From: Verrucomicrobiota bacterium | Lineage (GTDB): Bacteria > Verrucomicrobiota > Verrucomicrobiia > Opitutales > Opitutaceae | Direction of reading: 5' to 3' | Assembly (NCBI GenBank): GCA_023443985.1 | Contig: JAEZSJ010000062.1 | Coordinates: 1 to 22,912, forward strand | Length of the DNA: 22,912 nt | Part shown: positions 15,564 to 22,420 of the stretch, piece after piece | Layout: every line of letters begins with the position of its first letter | Position numbering within the stretch: the stretch's first letter is position 1 | Notes under the pieces: model-generated | What the model saw: the letters and a program-made list of their open reading frames with translations, nothing else | Database searches by the model: none | Told to the model about the DNA's origin: nothing | Position numbers and translations under genes: made by a program

Positions 15564-17441
15564 TCAGTTCTCCGCCGAATGCAGGCCGCCGGCGCCGGCG
15601 CGGAACTCGAGCACGGTGCGGCCGGAGCCGTCGGGACGCTCGCTCGCGCAGTTCCACAGGCAGGCGCCGCAGTGGATGCACTTCTCGCGGTCGAAGACCG
15701 GCACGCCGTCGGTGCCATGGCTGATCGCCTGGCCGGAGCAGACCTCGACGCAGGTGCGCTGGTCGCACTTCGCGCAGACCTGCGGGAAGGGGAACACGAC
15801 ATGGTCGGCGTATCCGGCGGGCGCCTGCACCTTGCCGCCCATGAGCAGCGCGTCCTGATGCGAGACGAGCAGCTTGCCGTCGAGCGGGATGGCCGGCCAG
15901 CCGGCGCGGTCCATGAGGGCATTGTAGAGCGGCACGCCCTTCGCGAGGCAGTCGGAGCGGATCTTCGCGATCTCGGCGGCGGGAATCTTGCCGGCGTAGA
16001 ACTGCTCGATCGAGGGCGGGCGCTTGTGCGGCGGGAGATCCTTGAGGAAGGGGAAGTTGAGCAGGCCCTTCGTCAGGCCCGTGAGGCCCATGCCGATGAG
16101 GCCGGAAACGACGCCGCGCGTGAAGCCGTCGCGCGATCTCTCGGCGATGCGGCCCTCCTGCTCGACCCAGCTCGCGCGGCGGCGGGCGACGTAGGTGGCG
16201 TCGAGGTTCTCCTTGGTGAAGGGCTTGCCGGCCTTGAGCAGCTCGAGCACTGCATCCGCAAGCTGGGTACCAGTGGCCCACGCCTCGTCGACGCCGGAGC
16301 CGGTGAGCACGTTGGTCGTGCCGGAGCCTTCGCCGATGCGGGCGTAGCCGTGGCCGGTGAGGTGCGGCTCGCCGCGTTTGCCGGACTCGCCGAGGGTCTT
16401 GGCGCCCCAGGAACGCAGCGTCGCGCCATTCAGGTGACGCCAGAGGTACGGGTGCTGCACCCAATGCTGGAGGTAGCGGTACCCGGTGCGGACGGGGTTA
16501 TCGAGCCACGACGGGACGAAGATGCCCAACGAGGCGATGTTGCCCGGGTGGATGTACATGAAGCCGAAGATCTCCGGCTCCGGAAAACCGAACGTGTGGA
16601 AGACGGTGCCCGGCTCGAGCTTCGAGTCGGCGGGAAGGTCGACGACGAGCTTCATGCCCACGGCCCACTCGTGCGCGTGGTGCCCCTCGGGCATCCCGAA
16701 CTCGCGGTCGAGCTGCTGGCCGAGCGCGCCGACGGGCCCGTGGCCGATGACTGTCAGGGCCGCGCGGATATCCATGCCCGGCGTGAAACCGGCGGTGGGC
16801 GTGCCGTTCTTCTCGACGCCCTGGTCGGAGAGGCGCACGCCGACGATCTTCTTGTCCTCGACCAGCACGGCGGAGACGGGCGACGATGGCCAGACCTGCA
16901 CCGTGCCGGCGGCGGTGGCCTGCTGGCCGACCCACTGCATGAACTGGCCCATCGAGAGGATCATGCCGTCGTGCTTCGCGAGGAACGGCGGGATCCACGG
17001 GAGCTCGATGGCCCAGTTCTTCCCCTTGAAGAGCTTCAGGAAAACGTCGGACGCGCGCAGGGCGAGCGAGCGGCGGCTCGCGCCGATCGGGTCGAGCAGG
17101 TAGGCGACGTGCTCGGTCTTCACCGGCGCCGCCAGCGGGATCTGCGCGGGATCGAGCTGCGGGAAACTGGCCTTGATGCTGCGCGCCGGCGTGACCACGC
17201 CCGAGACACCGAAACCGACATCGTCGGCCCGCTCGTAGCAGATGACCTGCGGCGGCATACCGGGCATCGCGGCGCTCTCGACGACGGGCGAGCCGTCCTC
17301 GTTCACGAGACCCTTGGAGAGCGTGGTGAGGAAACCGCCCATCGCCGGCCCGAAGCCGACGCAGACGATGTCGACGTCCATGCGCGGACGTTCGACAGCG
17401 GCGGATGCAGTTGTGGAGGAACTTTCCAAATGGGAGGACAC
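15564..17441 (-). CDS. ETF-quinone oxidoreductase-like flavoprotein with C-terminal eight-cysteine Fe-S domain
   Basis: 625-aa FAD protein related to ETF:ubiquinone oxidoreductase/FixC, which passes electrons from electron-transfer flavoprotein to quinone at the membrane face. N-terminal FAD site VDIVCVGFGPAMGGFL (23-38), then the GVVTPARSIKASFPQLD region, an ETF-QO-like core with GFPEPEIFGFMYIHPGNIAS, GEGSGTTNVLTGSGVDEAWA (second FAD contact) and a lysine/glycine-rich hydrophobic stretch (about 455-490) that may dip into the membrane. The C-terminus has cysteines 556, 559, 564, 568 and 588, 591, 594, 598. Mitochondrial ETF-QO has only one four-Cys cluster. Start GTG 17441 is used; ATG 17381 (residue 21) is an equally plausible start. 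No etfA/etfB genes are in view. Confidence 0.82.
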   Translation of the reverse strand: MSSHLESSSTTASAAVERPRMDVDIVCVGFGPAMGGFLTTLSKGLVNEDGSPVVESAAMPGMPPQVICYERADDVGFGVSGVVTPARSIKASFPQLDPAQIPLAAPVKTEHVAYLLDPIGASRRSLALRASDVFLKLFKGKNWAIELPWIPPFLAKHDGMILSMGQFMQWVGQQATAAGTVQVWPSSPVSAVLVEDKKIVGVRLSDQGVEKNGTPTAGFTPGMDIRAALTVIGHGPVGALGQQLDREFGMPEGHHAHEWAVGMKLVVDLPADSKLEPGTVFHTFGFPEPEIFGFMYIHPGNIASLGIFVPSWLDNPVRTGYRYLQHWVQHPYLWRHLNGATLRSWGAKTLGESGKRGEPHLTGHGYARIGEGSGTTNVLTGSGVDEAWATGTQLADAVLELLKAGKPFTKENLDATYVARRRASWVEQEGRIAERSRDGFTRGVVSGLIGMGLTGLTKGLLNFPFLKDLPPHKRPPSIEQFYAGKIPAAEIAKIRSDCLAKGVPLYNALMDRAGWPAIPLDGKLLVSHQDALLMGGKVQAPAGYADHVVFPFPQVCAKCDQRTCVEVCSGQAISHGTDGVPVFDREKCIHCGACLWNCASERPDGSGRTVLEFRAGAGGLHSAEN

Positions 17442-17853
17442 GGCGAGAACGTTTGGGTGATTCCGGATGGGATCGCGGTCCGCTGCGAAAAGGGCGGGGC
17501 GTTATGGGTGGCCATCAACGCCAGCAGAGCGGCTCCGCGAGTCAAGGTCCGCGGCGTGGTGCGCGCCGGGCCCGACGTCGGGGCACTGGATCACTACGCT
17601 TTGGTACGGAACGACCACCGATCACACGGATCTCCACGGATGATGAATTTCGGAATCCGTGTTCATCGGTGGAATCCGTGGTGTCTACGTCTGCCCCGTT
17701 CGATTGCGGCCTTCCCGGACCAAGTTGAAAGCGGGGGTAGCCTCCCGTCGGCGGCAGATTAGCGAGCGTACTTTGGCGCGGTGCGCGTTGTCTTCGCCCG
17801 CGCTGCCGTGAATTTCCGTGCTATTCCCACGCCATCAGCAGCAATCACCAGCC
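17442..17853. other. Gene-free interval between ETF-QO-like gene and VOC gene
   Basis: 412 nt with no supported gene. It holds the divergent promoters (not clearly recognisable) and the imperfect inverted repeat at 17615-17672. The rest, including the part near 17690-17850, shows nothing I can name. Confidence 0.6.
17615..17672. repeat. Imperfect inverted repeat with ACGGAT words
   Basis: The arm 17615-17631 and the arm 17655-17672 are inverted copies that differ at about two positions (CCACCGATCACACGGAT against the complement of ATCCGTGTTCATCGGTGG). Between and after them the word CCACGGAT / ATCCGTGG recurs. This looks like a small dispersed intergenic repeat rather than a gene part. Confidence 0.7.
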
Positions 17854-18333
17854 ATGAACACCCAGACGAAATTCAAACCCGACCAGTATCGCACCGTGAC
17901 GCCGTATCTGACGGTGCGCGGCGCCGCGCGGGCGCTCGAGTTCTACCAGAAGGCCTTTGGCGCGAAGGAACTCTTCCGCATCGATGCCGGCGAAGGACGC
18001 ATCGGCCACGCCGAAATCCAGATCGGCGACTCGATCATCATGCTTTCCGACGAGTATCCGGACATGGGAAGCGTGGGCCCGGAGACACTCGGCGGCACCG
18101 CCGTCTCGCTGCTTGTCTATGTCGACGACTGCGATGCCGTGTACGACCGCGCTGTGAAGGCTGGCGCGACTCCCGCGCGGCCGCTGCAGAACATGTTCTA
18201 CGGCGATCGCTCCGGCACGGTGAAGGATCCGTTCGGTCATCAATGGTACATCTCGACGCACATCGAGGATGTCGCGCCCGACGAACTGATGCGCCGGGCC
18301 GAAGCCGCGATGAAGCAGCCGCAGCAGGCGTGA
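17854..18333 (+). CDS. VOC-superfamily (glyoxalase/bleomycin-resistance fold) protein
   Basis: 159-aa protein with the paired beta-alpha-beta-beta-beta modules of the vicinal-oxygen-chelate fold. It starts RTVTPYLTVRGAARALEFYQ and KAFGAKELFRI, continues with GRIGHAEIQIGDSIIMLSDE (His/Glu of the first metal side), then the second module VSLLVYVDDCDAVYDRAVKA and ends DPFGHQWYISTHIEDV. The PhnB-like VOC branch has this arrangement, including the tail PDELMRRAEAAMKQ. The reaction is not predictable; members include enzymes, binding proteins and resistance proteins. ATG 17854 is chosen over 17818 because the homologous part begins just after it. It converges with the PIN-domain gene. Confidence 0.85.
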   Translation: MNTQTKFKPDQYRTVTPYLTVRGAARALEFYQKAFGAKELFRIDAGEGRIGHAEIQIGDSIIMLSDEYPDMGSVGPETLGGTAVSLLVYVDDCDAVYDRAVKAGATPARPLQNMFYGDRSGTVKDPFGHQWYISTHIEDVAPDELMRRAEAAMKQPQQA

Positions 18334-18354
18334 GCCTCGGCCAAGCGACGCAAG

Positions 18355-18386
18355 GGCGTCACCCGCGGAACGCTGCGCGTGATGCC
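18355..18386. terminator. Stem-loop between convergent VOC and PIN genes
   Basis: Eight-base-pair stem (18355-18362 with 18379-18386, one G-U pair) and a 16-nt loop in the 67-nt gap between stop codons. No T-tract; may mark both 3' ends. Confidence 0.25.
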
Positions 18387-18400
18387 CTCCCGGCGACGTT

Positions 18401-18796
18401 TCACCAGAGCGTGTCGACGACGCCGGAATCGGTGATGTTGGCATCGCGGGTGATGAGCGGGAGTCGGTGTGTCTTCGCGGTGGCCGCGATGATCCGGTCG
18501 AATTGGTCGCCGTGCGGAAATGGGAGTTCGGGTGCGGCGAGCGCGATCTCCAACGAGATCGGCAATACGGTCACGTAGTTCAGTAACGCGGCGAGCACGG
18601 TCTTCGGCGAGCCGGTGAAGGAGATCTTGCCGCCATGCACCAGCAGCCCGATCTCCTGCAAGGTCACATCCGAGATTGCCAGCTGCTCGTAGGGCGCGGT
18701 GGCGATGGCGCGCGCGGCCTTGGCACTCAACCGCTCCTCGTCGACAGCGGCCCAGAGGAAGGCGTGCGTATCGAGGAGGTACTTGAGACGCGCCAT
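18401..18796 (-). CDS. PIN-domain toxin (VapC-like ribonuclease)
   Basis: 131-aa PIN-fold protein, the usual size of type II VapC-like toxins, which are metal-dependent RNases. The acidic active-site set is visible: Asp9 in YLLDTHAFLW, Glu48 in ISDVTLQEIG, Asp97/Asp100 in HGDQFDRIIAATA and Asp118 in LPLITRDANI. The ATG overlaps the antitoxin stop by 1 nt (the A shared in TGATG on the minus strand), so translation is coupled and the antitoxin is made first. It belongs to the Phd-partnered PIN group. All catalytic residues are present, so it is probably active. RNA target unknown. Confidence 0.9.
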   Translation of the reverse strand: MARLKYLLDTHAFLWAAVDEERLSAKAARAIATAPYEQLAISDVTLQEIGLLVHGGKISFTGSPKTVLAALLNYVTVLPISLEIALAAPELPFPHGDQFDRIIAATAKTHRLPLITRDANITDSGVVDTLW

Positions 18797-19017
18797 CAGA
18801 GGGACGGCTTCCAGCCGTCGGCCGCGAGCGTGGGCTGCGTGAGGTCGCCGCGGAGCGTGATCTTGCCGCGGGCGGCACCGAGCAGCGACTTGCGGGCGGC
18901 GGCGGCGGTGAAGAGGAACTCGCCCTCCTTGTCGTGCACCCGCACGGTCTCGCCGCGGCGGGCGCGGGCCTTGAACGCCGCGAACTCGCGCAGGAAAGTG
19001 CGTACGGTGGTGGGCAT
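18796..19017 (-). CDS. Type II antitoxin, Phd/VapB-like
   Basis: 73-aa small protein upstream of the PIN toxin and overlapping it by 1 nt. The N-terminal half (TVRTFLREFAAFKARARRGE followed by TVRVHDKEGEFLF) fits the Phd/YefM-style DNA-binding domain pattern (helix, GE turn, strand). The C-terminal part (TLRGDLTQPTLAADGWKPSL) would wrap the toxin. Such antitoxins repress their own promoter; a palindrome CTGTC-T-GACAG (19027-19037) overlaps the predicted -10 upstream. Identification rests mostly on context and the GE-containing domain pattern. Confidence 0.8.
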   Translation of the reverse strand: MPTTVRTFLREFAAFKARARRGETVRVHDKEGEFLFTAAAARKSLLGAARGKITLRGDLTQPTLAADGWKPSL

Positions 19018-19022
19018 GCGGG

Positions 19023-19052
19023 ATTACTGTCTGACAGATGGAGGTTTGTCAA
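19023..19052 (-). promoter_or_regulatory. Toxin-antitoxin promoter with overlapping palindromic operator
   Basis: On the minus strand an exact -35 TTGACA (19052-19047) is followed after 18 nt by AGTAAT (19028-19023), four of six matches to the -10 consensus. A perfect palindrome CTGTC/GACAG (19027-19037) abuts and overlaps the -10, the place expected for an autorepressor site. The start codon at 19017 is so close that the transcript would be leaderless or nearly so. Confidence 0.55.
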
Positions 19053-19254
19053 ACAACGCGCCGGCGGCGCGGCCGATGCGCTGGATCTCCACATGGACCG
19101 CGGCGGCGGCAAGGGCTTCGCCTTCCTAGCGATCGACACCGTGACCGACTATGTGGACACCGAGCTGGCGGCGATTAGGGCGGCCGCGCACGGCACCGGC
19201 ATTGTAGTCCAGAATGAAGGCATGACGTCTTCGTACTTCCCCCTCCGCGAGGGT

Positions 19255-19321
19255 GGTAGGGCGAACCGTCCCCGGTGAGCCGCATGGCGATGGCAAATCC
19301 GGAACTCAGGAAATCCGGAAC
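19255..19321 (-). repeat. Composite intergenic repeat, left copy 1
   Basis: Inverted relative to 22421-22489. The 29 nt at 19255-19283 are the exact reverse complement of 22461-22489 (core CACCGGGGACGGTTCGCCCT). The adjoining 19292-19321 is a diverged copy of the companion element at 22421-22446. Confidence 0.9.
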
Positions 19322-19443
19322 AAACCTCCAGCTCGTTGGTGGCGCCGCTCGCGAGAGCGGCGATCCGCCTGCAATCGCTCGACCCGATCTCCGGAATGAG
19401 GAAACACCGATCGACGCCGATGAACACCGGTCCGATCCCGTAG

Positions 19444-19496
19444 CTGGTTCAGCCCGTCCGGTGGGGTGAACCAGCCCGCTCTGCTGCACAGCAGAG
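19444..19496. repeat. Two adjacent palindromes
   Basis: CTGGTTCA (19444-19451) pairs with TGAACCAG (19467-19474) around a 15-nt loop. Five nt later CTCTGCTG (19479-19486) and CAGCAGAG (19489-19496) form a near-perfect palindrome. A further copy of CTGGTTCA occurs at about 19630. They resemble REP/BIME-type intergenic palindromes. Confidence 0.65.
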
Positions 19497-19551
19497 TCCC
19501 CGGTGAGCCGTCCCGATTCGGGCAAATGTGGAATTCAGGAAATCAGGAACG
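19497..19551 (-). repeat. Composite intergenic repeat, left copy 2 (partial)
   Basis: Read on the minus strand, 19551-19526 matches the element at 22421-22446 and 22797-22822 (CGTTCCTGATTT...CCACAT). After about 15 nt comes the first half of the second element (CGGCTCACCGGGGA, ending near 19497). The copy then diverges into the palindrome region. Confidence 0.75.
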
Positions 19552-19569
19552 GAGTCGGACTCCCTGTAG

Positions 19570-19588
19570 CCGGCTTCGCCGAAGCCGG
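19570..19588. repeat. REP-like palindrome next to a CTGTAGCCGG word
   Basis: CCGGCTTCG (19570-19578) and CGAAGCCGG (19580-19588) form a palindrome. The word CTGTAGCCGG (19564-19573) recurs, reverse-complemented, at 22563-22572 and 22883-22892. Confidence 0.65.
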
Positions 19589-19699
19589 TCCGGCAGGTCG
19601 AACCGTTCCGCCGTACGGCAGAACAGGCTGGTTCACGCGCAGGGCCGCTACTGGCCGAATCTCAGCGACCTCTCGCCTCTGACCTTTCACCTCTCACCT

Positions 19700-19724
19700 G
19701 ACTAGCGCGCCACGCGCGCTAGTC
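19700..19724 (-). terminator. Strong hairpin downstream of the ATPase gene
   Basis: A perfect 10-bp stem (19700-19709 with 19715-19724) with a 5-nt loop. It lies about 120 nt beyond the ATPase stop and immediately after (overlapping) the remnant frame that ends at 19719. There is no T-tract; it may be a terminator or a repeat palindrome. Confidence 0.4.
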
Positions 19725-19808
19725 CTCCACATCCCGGCAAAGGACATCGAGCTGGCGGGCGATAAGGTCGATCTGGTCGCCGGAGAGGATGCGGTCATTC
19801 TGACCGGA
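19719..19808 (-). pseudogene. Possible 3' remnant of an unidentified gene
   Basis: A minus-strand frame here ends in NDRILSGDQIDLIARQLDVL followed by CRDVED and a stop. The helical, well-composed sequence and higher GC than the ATPase gene suggest the last 29 codons of a former gene whose body was replaced when the low-GC ATPase gene arrived. No family is recognised and it could be chance. Confidence 0.25.
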
Positions 19809-19842
19809 GGGCGCTGGTCGCAACAGTCGGGGAACGAGCGAT

Positions 19843-21543
19843 CTAGTGACATGTGCGCTCCGGCGGTTCTTCGTTCTCGTTGGGATCTGTAGTTTCAAAC
19901 CCGAGCGGAATCTGGAATTCATCAGATTGGACACGCTTTTTCTCCGCAATCTGGATAATCTCGGCATCTAGCTGCTCAATAGTAACTCCGGGATCGTAGA
20001 TGAGTGATGTTTTCCTGAGGCTCTCGCGTGCGCCTTCTCTCCAGAACTCGATGATGCTTACGTCGCGCCGCGCGCGTTCGCCAGAATATTGGGAGATATC
20101 GAGAAGGAGTGCTCTGTAGATCTTTCCAGGTCGATCAGGAATCGTTACCCTGGATTTGACATGGTGAATCAGGCGCAGGTCGATCAGTTCCTGAACCCTG
20201 ATCGTTTCAGTATCTCTGGCGTCTTGGTCTATCAGGAATGTGTTCTGTTTAGTCTTTTCGACGCAGAATTTCCTAATCTTTGTCAATGCGGTTTCGAGGT
20301 TCTGTCTGTCTTCGAGTGTATCTCGACGGAACTCTTCTTTCTTGGACTCTCCGTAGTTGCCGGATGCAATGTTTACATCTTCAGCGCCGACCTTATTACC
20401 CCTCGGGTGGCTCTGGTTTCGAGTGAGGCGTTCCTTGGTTGTGTCAATACTTCTGCGGAACAGGCCGAGGAAGTCGCGAGCAACGCCGCCACTAGCCAGT
20501 ACGAGCCTATCGAATCCTCCGTCGGCGACTAGGTCTTCGAGGCATGGCGCGGATGATTCCTCGATGTAGCGGCGGAGAATGTTCCGAAGGAACTCTCTCG
20601 AACTCGAGAATTGCTCGAGTGTTATGTCTAGGTTAATTTCATCGGCATCATCGCCGATCTTTAATCCCGTAGGTTGAGGGCTGTCCAGGTACCAGTTCGA
20701 ACGATTCTTTATCGTTCCGATCTTAAGCCAGAGGGAGTTGCCTTTCGCGATCCGATGGAAATAGTCGAGGAGTGAAGCTTGATCCGAGCGATGTATATGG
20801 TAAAGGTCATCTAGGAATATGAAACTGTCGTTCTGTGCTATCTCAGATAGCTCACGGAATATATGTTGGAGGTTGATTATCTTCCGGTGGAGCCAATCCT
20901 GCTTGGATCGTGTGTAGTTCTCGTTTATGGCTCGTTCTCGCGATGTTTCGAGGCTGCGAGATATGTTTACCTCTACTGATGTATCGGAAAGTGCGGGGAA
21001 ATGAGTTTTGCTTCCTGCGCTTATGCCCTGATTGCGATCTGCTCGTGTTGATGATCTATCTTCTAGTTTTGCCCCGTCCGTCAGATGTAATTGGGTCTCG
21101 AGTTCAGCGATTAAGTTATGGAGGGTGGTGAGTATCTTTTCTTTGCGTGCGACGCTCCCATTTTTCCTCCAAAACATAATTCGTTCCTTTAGGCTTGGTT
21201 CAGAAAGTCGTGTCTCTTCTGAGATCCATCGATAGAACCGGAGATTAGCTGCGAGCAGCACACTCAATAGGACGTCAGGATAGTGATGGCCTTTGAATGG
21301 CTCTAGATCTATATATGCAACGGGGCACCTGCGCTTTGTGAGGTCCTCTGCTGATTTGTACAAAAGACTGCTCTTTCCAGAGCCGCGACGACCGAAAATG
21401 ATATGGTGGCGTTTGCTTGTCGATCTACGTAATGTCCCAGATGCTGGTTCGATAAAGCGAGTAGTCGAACGCTGGTTCGCTCTGGCGCCTTCCTCAAGAA
21501 GCGTGGAGAGCTTTTCTACAGTCGGGTCGAAGATTGATGGCAT
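19843..21543 (-). CDS. Large P-loop ATPase of an uncharacterised family (AAA/STAND-like), low GC
   Basis: 566-aa protein from ATG 21543 (an in-frame TTG at 21570 would add 9 residues). Walker A is GRRGSGKS (51-58), Walker B FIFLDDL (241-247), and a sensor-like strand LWLKIGT (271-277) is followed by an Arg-containing turn. A helical insert with many charged residues (about 105-235) separates A and B. The C-terminal half (about 310-500) is helical and ends in a winged-helix-like segment (VQELIDLRLIHHVKSRVTIP). No nuclease or membrane motif is seen. I recall similar uncharacterised ATP-binding proteins but cannot name the family. Base composition is about 45% GC in sampled lines against about 70% in the core genes, a sign of recent transfer. 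It lies 111 nt downstream of the HNH gene on the same strand. Confidence 0.85.
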   Translation of the reverse strand: MPSIFDPTVEKLSTLLEEGARANQRSTTRFIEPASGTLRRSTSKRHHIIFGRRGSGKSSLLYKSAEDLTKRRCPVAYIDLEPFKGHHYPDVLLSVLLAANLRFYRWISEETRLSEPSLKERIMFWRKNGSVARKEKILTTLHNLIAELETQLHLTDGAKLEDRSSTRADRNQGISAGSKTHFPALSDTSVEVNISRSLETSRERAINENYTRSKQDWLHRKIINLQHIFRELSEIAQNDSFIFLDDLYHIHRSDQASLLDYFHRIAKGNSLWLKIGTIKNRSNWYLDSPQPTGLKIGDDADEINLDITLEQFSSSREFLRNILRRYIEESSAPCLEDLVADGGFDRLVLASGGVARDFLGLFRRSIDTTKERLTRNQSHPRGNKVGAEDVNIASGNYGESKKEEFRRDTLEDRQNLETALTKIRKFCVEKTKQNTFLIDQDARDTETIRVQELIDLRLIHHVKSRVTIPDRPGKIYRALLLDISQYSGERARRDVSIIEFWREGARESLRKTSLIYDPGVTIEQLDAEIIQIAEKKRVQSDEFQIPLGFETTDPNENEEPPERTCH

Positions 21544-21654
21544 TGTTTGTGAAAGGGGCGGCTTGAACAAGCTGGACGCGTCGACGAAGAGTGGGGGCCA
21601 GTGGTGGTTTAGTGAGTTGTCGCCGACGCGACCTCAAAGGGGGGAGCGTCTACG

Positions 21655-22269
21655 TCATTTTTGGGGCGGGCTTGGCTTGGCCGTCGGTTTGGCGGTTTGG
21701 CTTGCCCGCTGGCACCAAGCCTTGGCCATCAGGGCGGCAACCTTGGCTTCGTGCGAACGCCGGCGTGTGACGGTGTAGCTCCGAGCCTTCTCGAAGAACT
21801 CCTTTCGCGTGCCGAGACTCAGAATCGCGCTCCTCTCGGCTTCGTTCGGGAGTGATAGTGGCCAGTTGCCTTTGGCGTCGTTGCACGGCCCGCAGCACAG
21901 CACGAGGTTGGTCCGGTAATTTCCGGTTTTTGTGTACCCAGGTGTGGCGGCGTTCCGAAAGACCTCTTGGGGTACCAGGTGGTCGATCTCGGCAGAGAGC
22001 AGGCGCTCCGTGTCGCAGATCAGGTCCAATCCACAATACACGCACCGGCCATTGTCGCGTAGGATTGTGCGCTCAAGGCGAACAGCCGGATCATTGCAGT
22101 CGGTTGCCGCCTTCTTCGGCACCCAGCTCGGAATCGGCCACGCGTTCTTCGCGGCGGTGTTCGCGTTAGCGCAGGCCGGGCAGCTGGCGGTCGCTGCTAA
22201 AGGCTCAACACGCTGCGCACTGGTGCCGGGCTTCCCGTTTGTGTGCGTCGAGTTGGCGTGCTGCAGCAT
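21655..22269 (-). CDS. HNH endonuclease-domain protein
   Basis: 204 aa from the ATG at 22269; the frame is open upstream to 22452 but that part is repeat-derived and non-protein-like. The HNH fold is visible: CVYC (76-79), SAEIDHLVPQEVF with the catalytic His97, Asn121 in NYRTNLVLCCGPCN (117-130), with CxxC pairs holding a structural zinc. An extra CPAC (30-33) near the N-terminus may form another zinc site. The C-terminus is basic and Pro/Lys-rich (TAKPTAKPSPPQK). HNH proteins of this size cut DNA, and are found as restriction, homing or defence nucleases. It is followed on the same strand by the P-loop ATPase, so the two may form a unit. GC is about 60%, lower than the core but higher than the ATPase. 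Confidence 0.88.
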   Translation of the reverse strand: MLQHANSTHTNGKPGTSAQRVEPLAATASCPACANANTAAKNAWPIPSWVPKKAATDCNDPAVRLERTILRDNGRCVYCGLDLICDTERLLSAEIDHLVPQEVFRNAATPGYTKTGNYRTNLVLCCGPCNDAKGNWPLSLPNEAERSAILSLGTRKEFFEKARSYTVTRRRSHEAKVAALMAKAWCQRASQTAKPTAKPSPPQK

Positions 22270-22420
22270 AGCAGTTGGGCTGGGTTTGCGGCGGCGGGCC
22301 TGACCTGAAAGCAAAAGGGCAACGGCGGACCGTCGCGAGAAGCGCAGCACCCGGAGGCCCGGGATGCAAGGGACTTTATGTGACAGAGAGTAGCGAGGAG
22401 GAGGTAGCGACAAGACGATC

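Larger units (their letters stand above)
19053..19842. other. Gene-poor, repeat-rich interval left of the ATPase gene
   Basis: About 790 nt without a convincing intact gene. It contains two copies of the composite intergenic repeat (19255-19321 and about 19497-19551), hairpins at 19444-19474, 19479-19496, 19570-19588 and 19700-19724, and a possible 3' gene remnant at 19719-19808. A plus-strand stretch at about 19082-19230 reads protein-like (GGGKGFAFLAIDTVTDYVD) but has no recognisable start or family and runs into the repeat; it may be a gene scrap. Confidence 0.6.

Noticed and set aside
14386..16464. A 692-codon open frame on the minus strand covering the OYE gene and half of the ETF-QO-like gene
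   Set aside because: Only the part after the ATG at 15462 matches a family. The upstream half is Arg/Pro/His-rich shadow of the ETF-QO-like gene in another frame, so it is not a fusion.
20089..20532. 147-codon plus-strand frame inside the ATPase gene
   Set aside because: Antisense to a protein with clear Walker motifs on the other strand; no family resemblance.
19843..22269. Canonical Septu (PtuA/PtuB) system
   Set aside because: The ATPase lacks the ABC signature and SMC-like layout expected for PtuA, and the gene order is reversed; kept only as an analogy.
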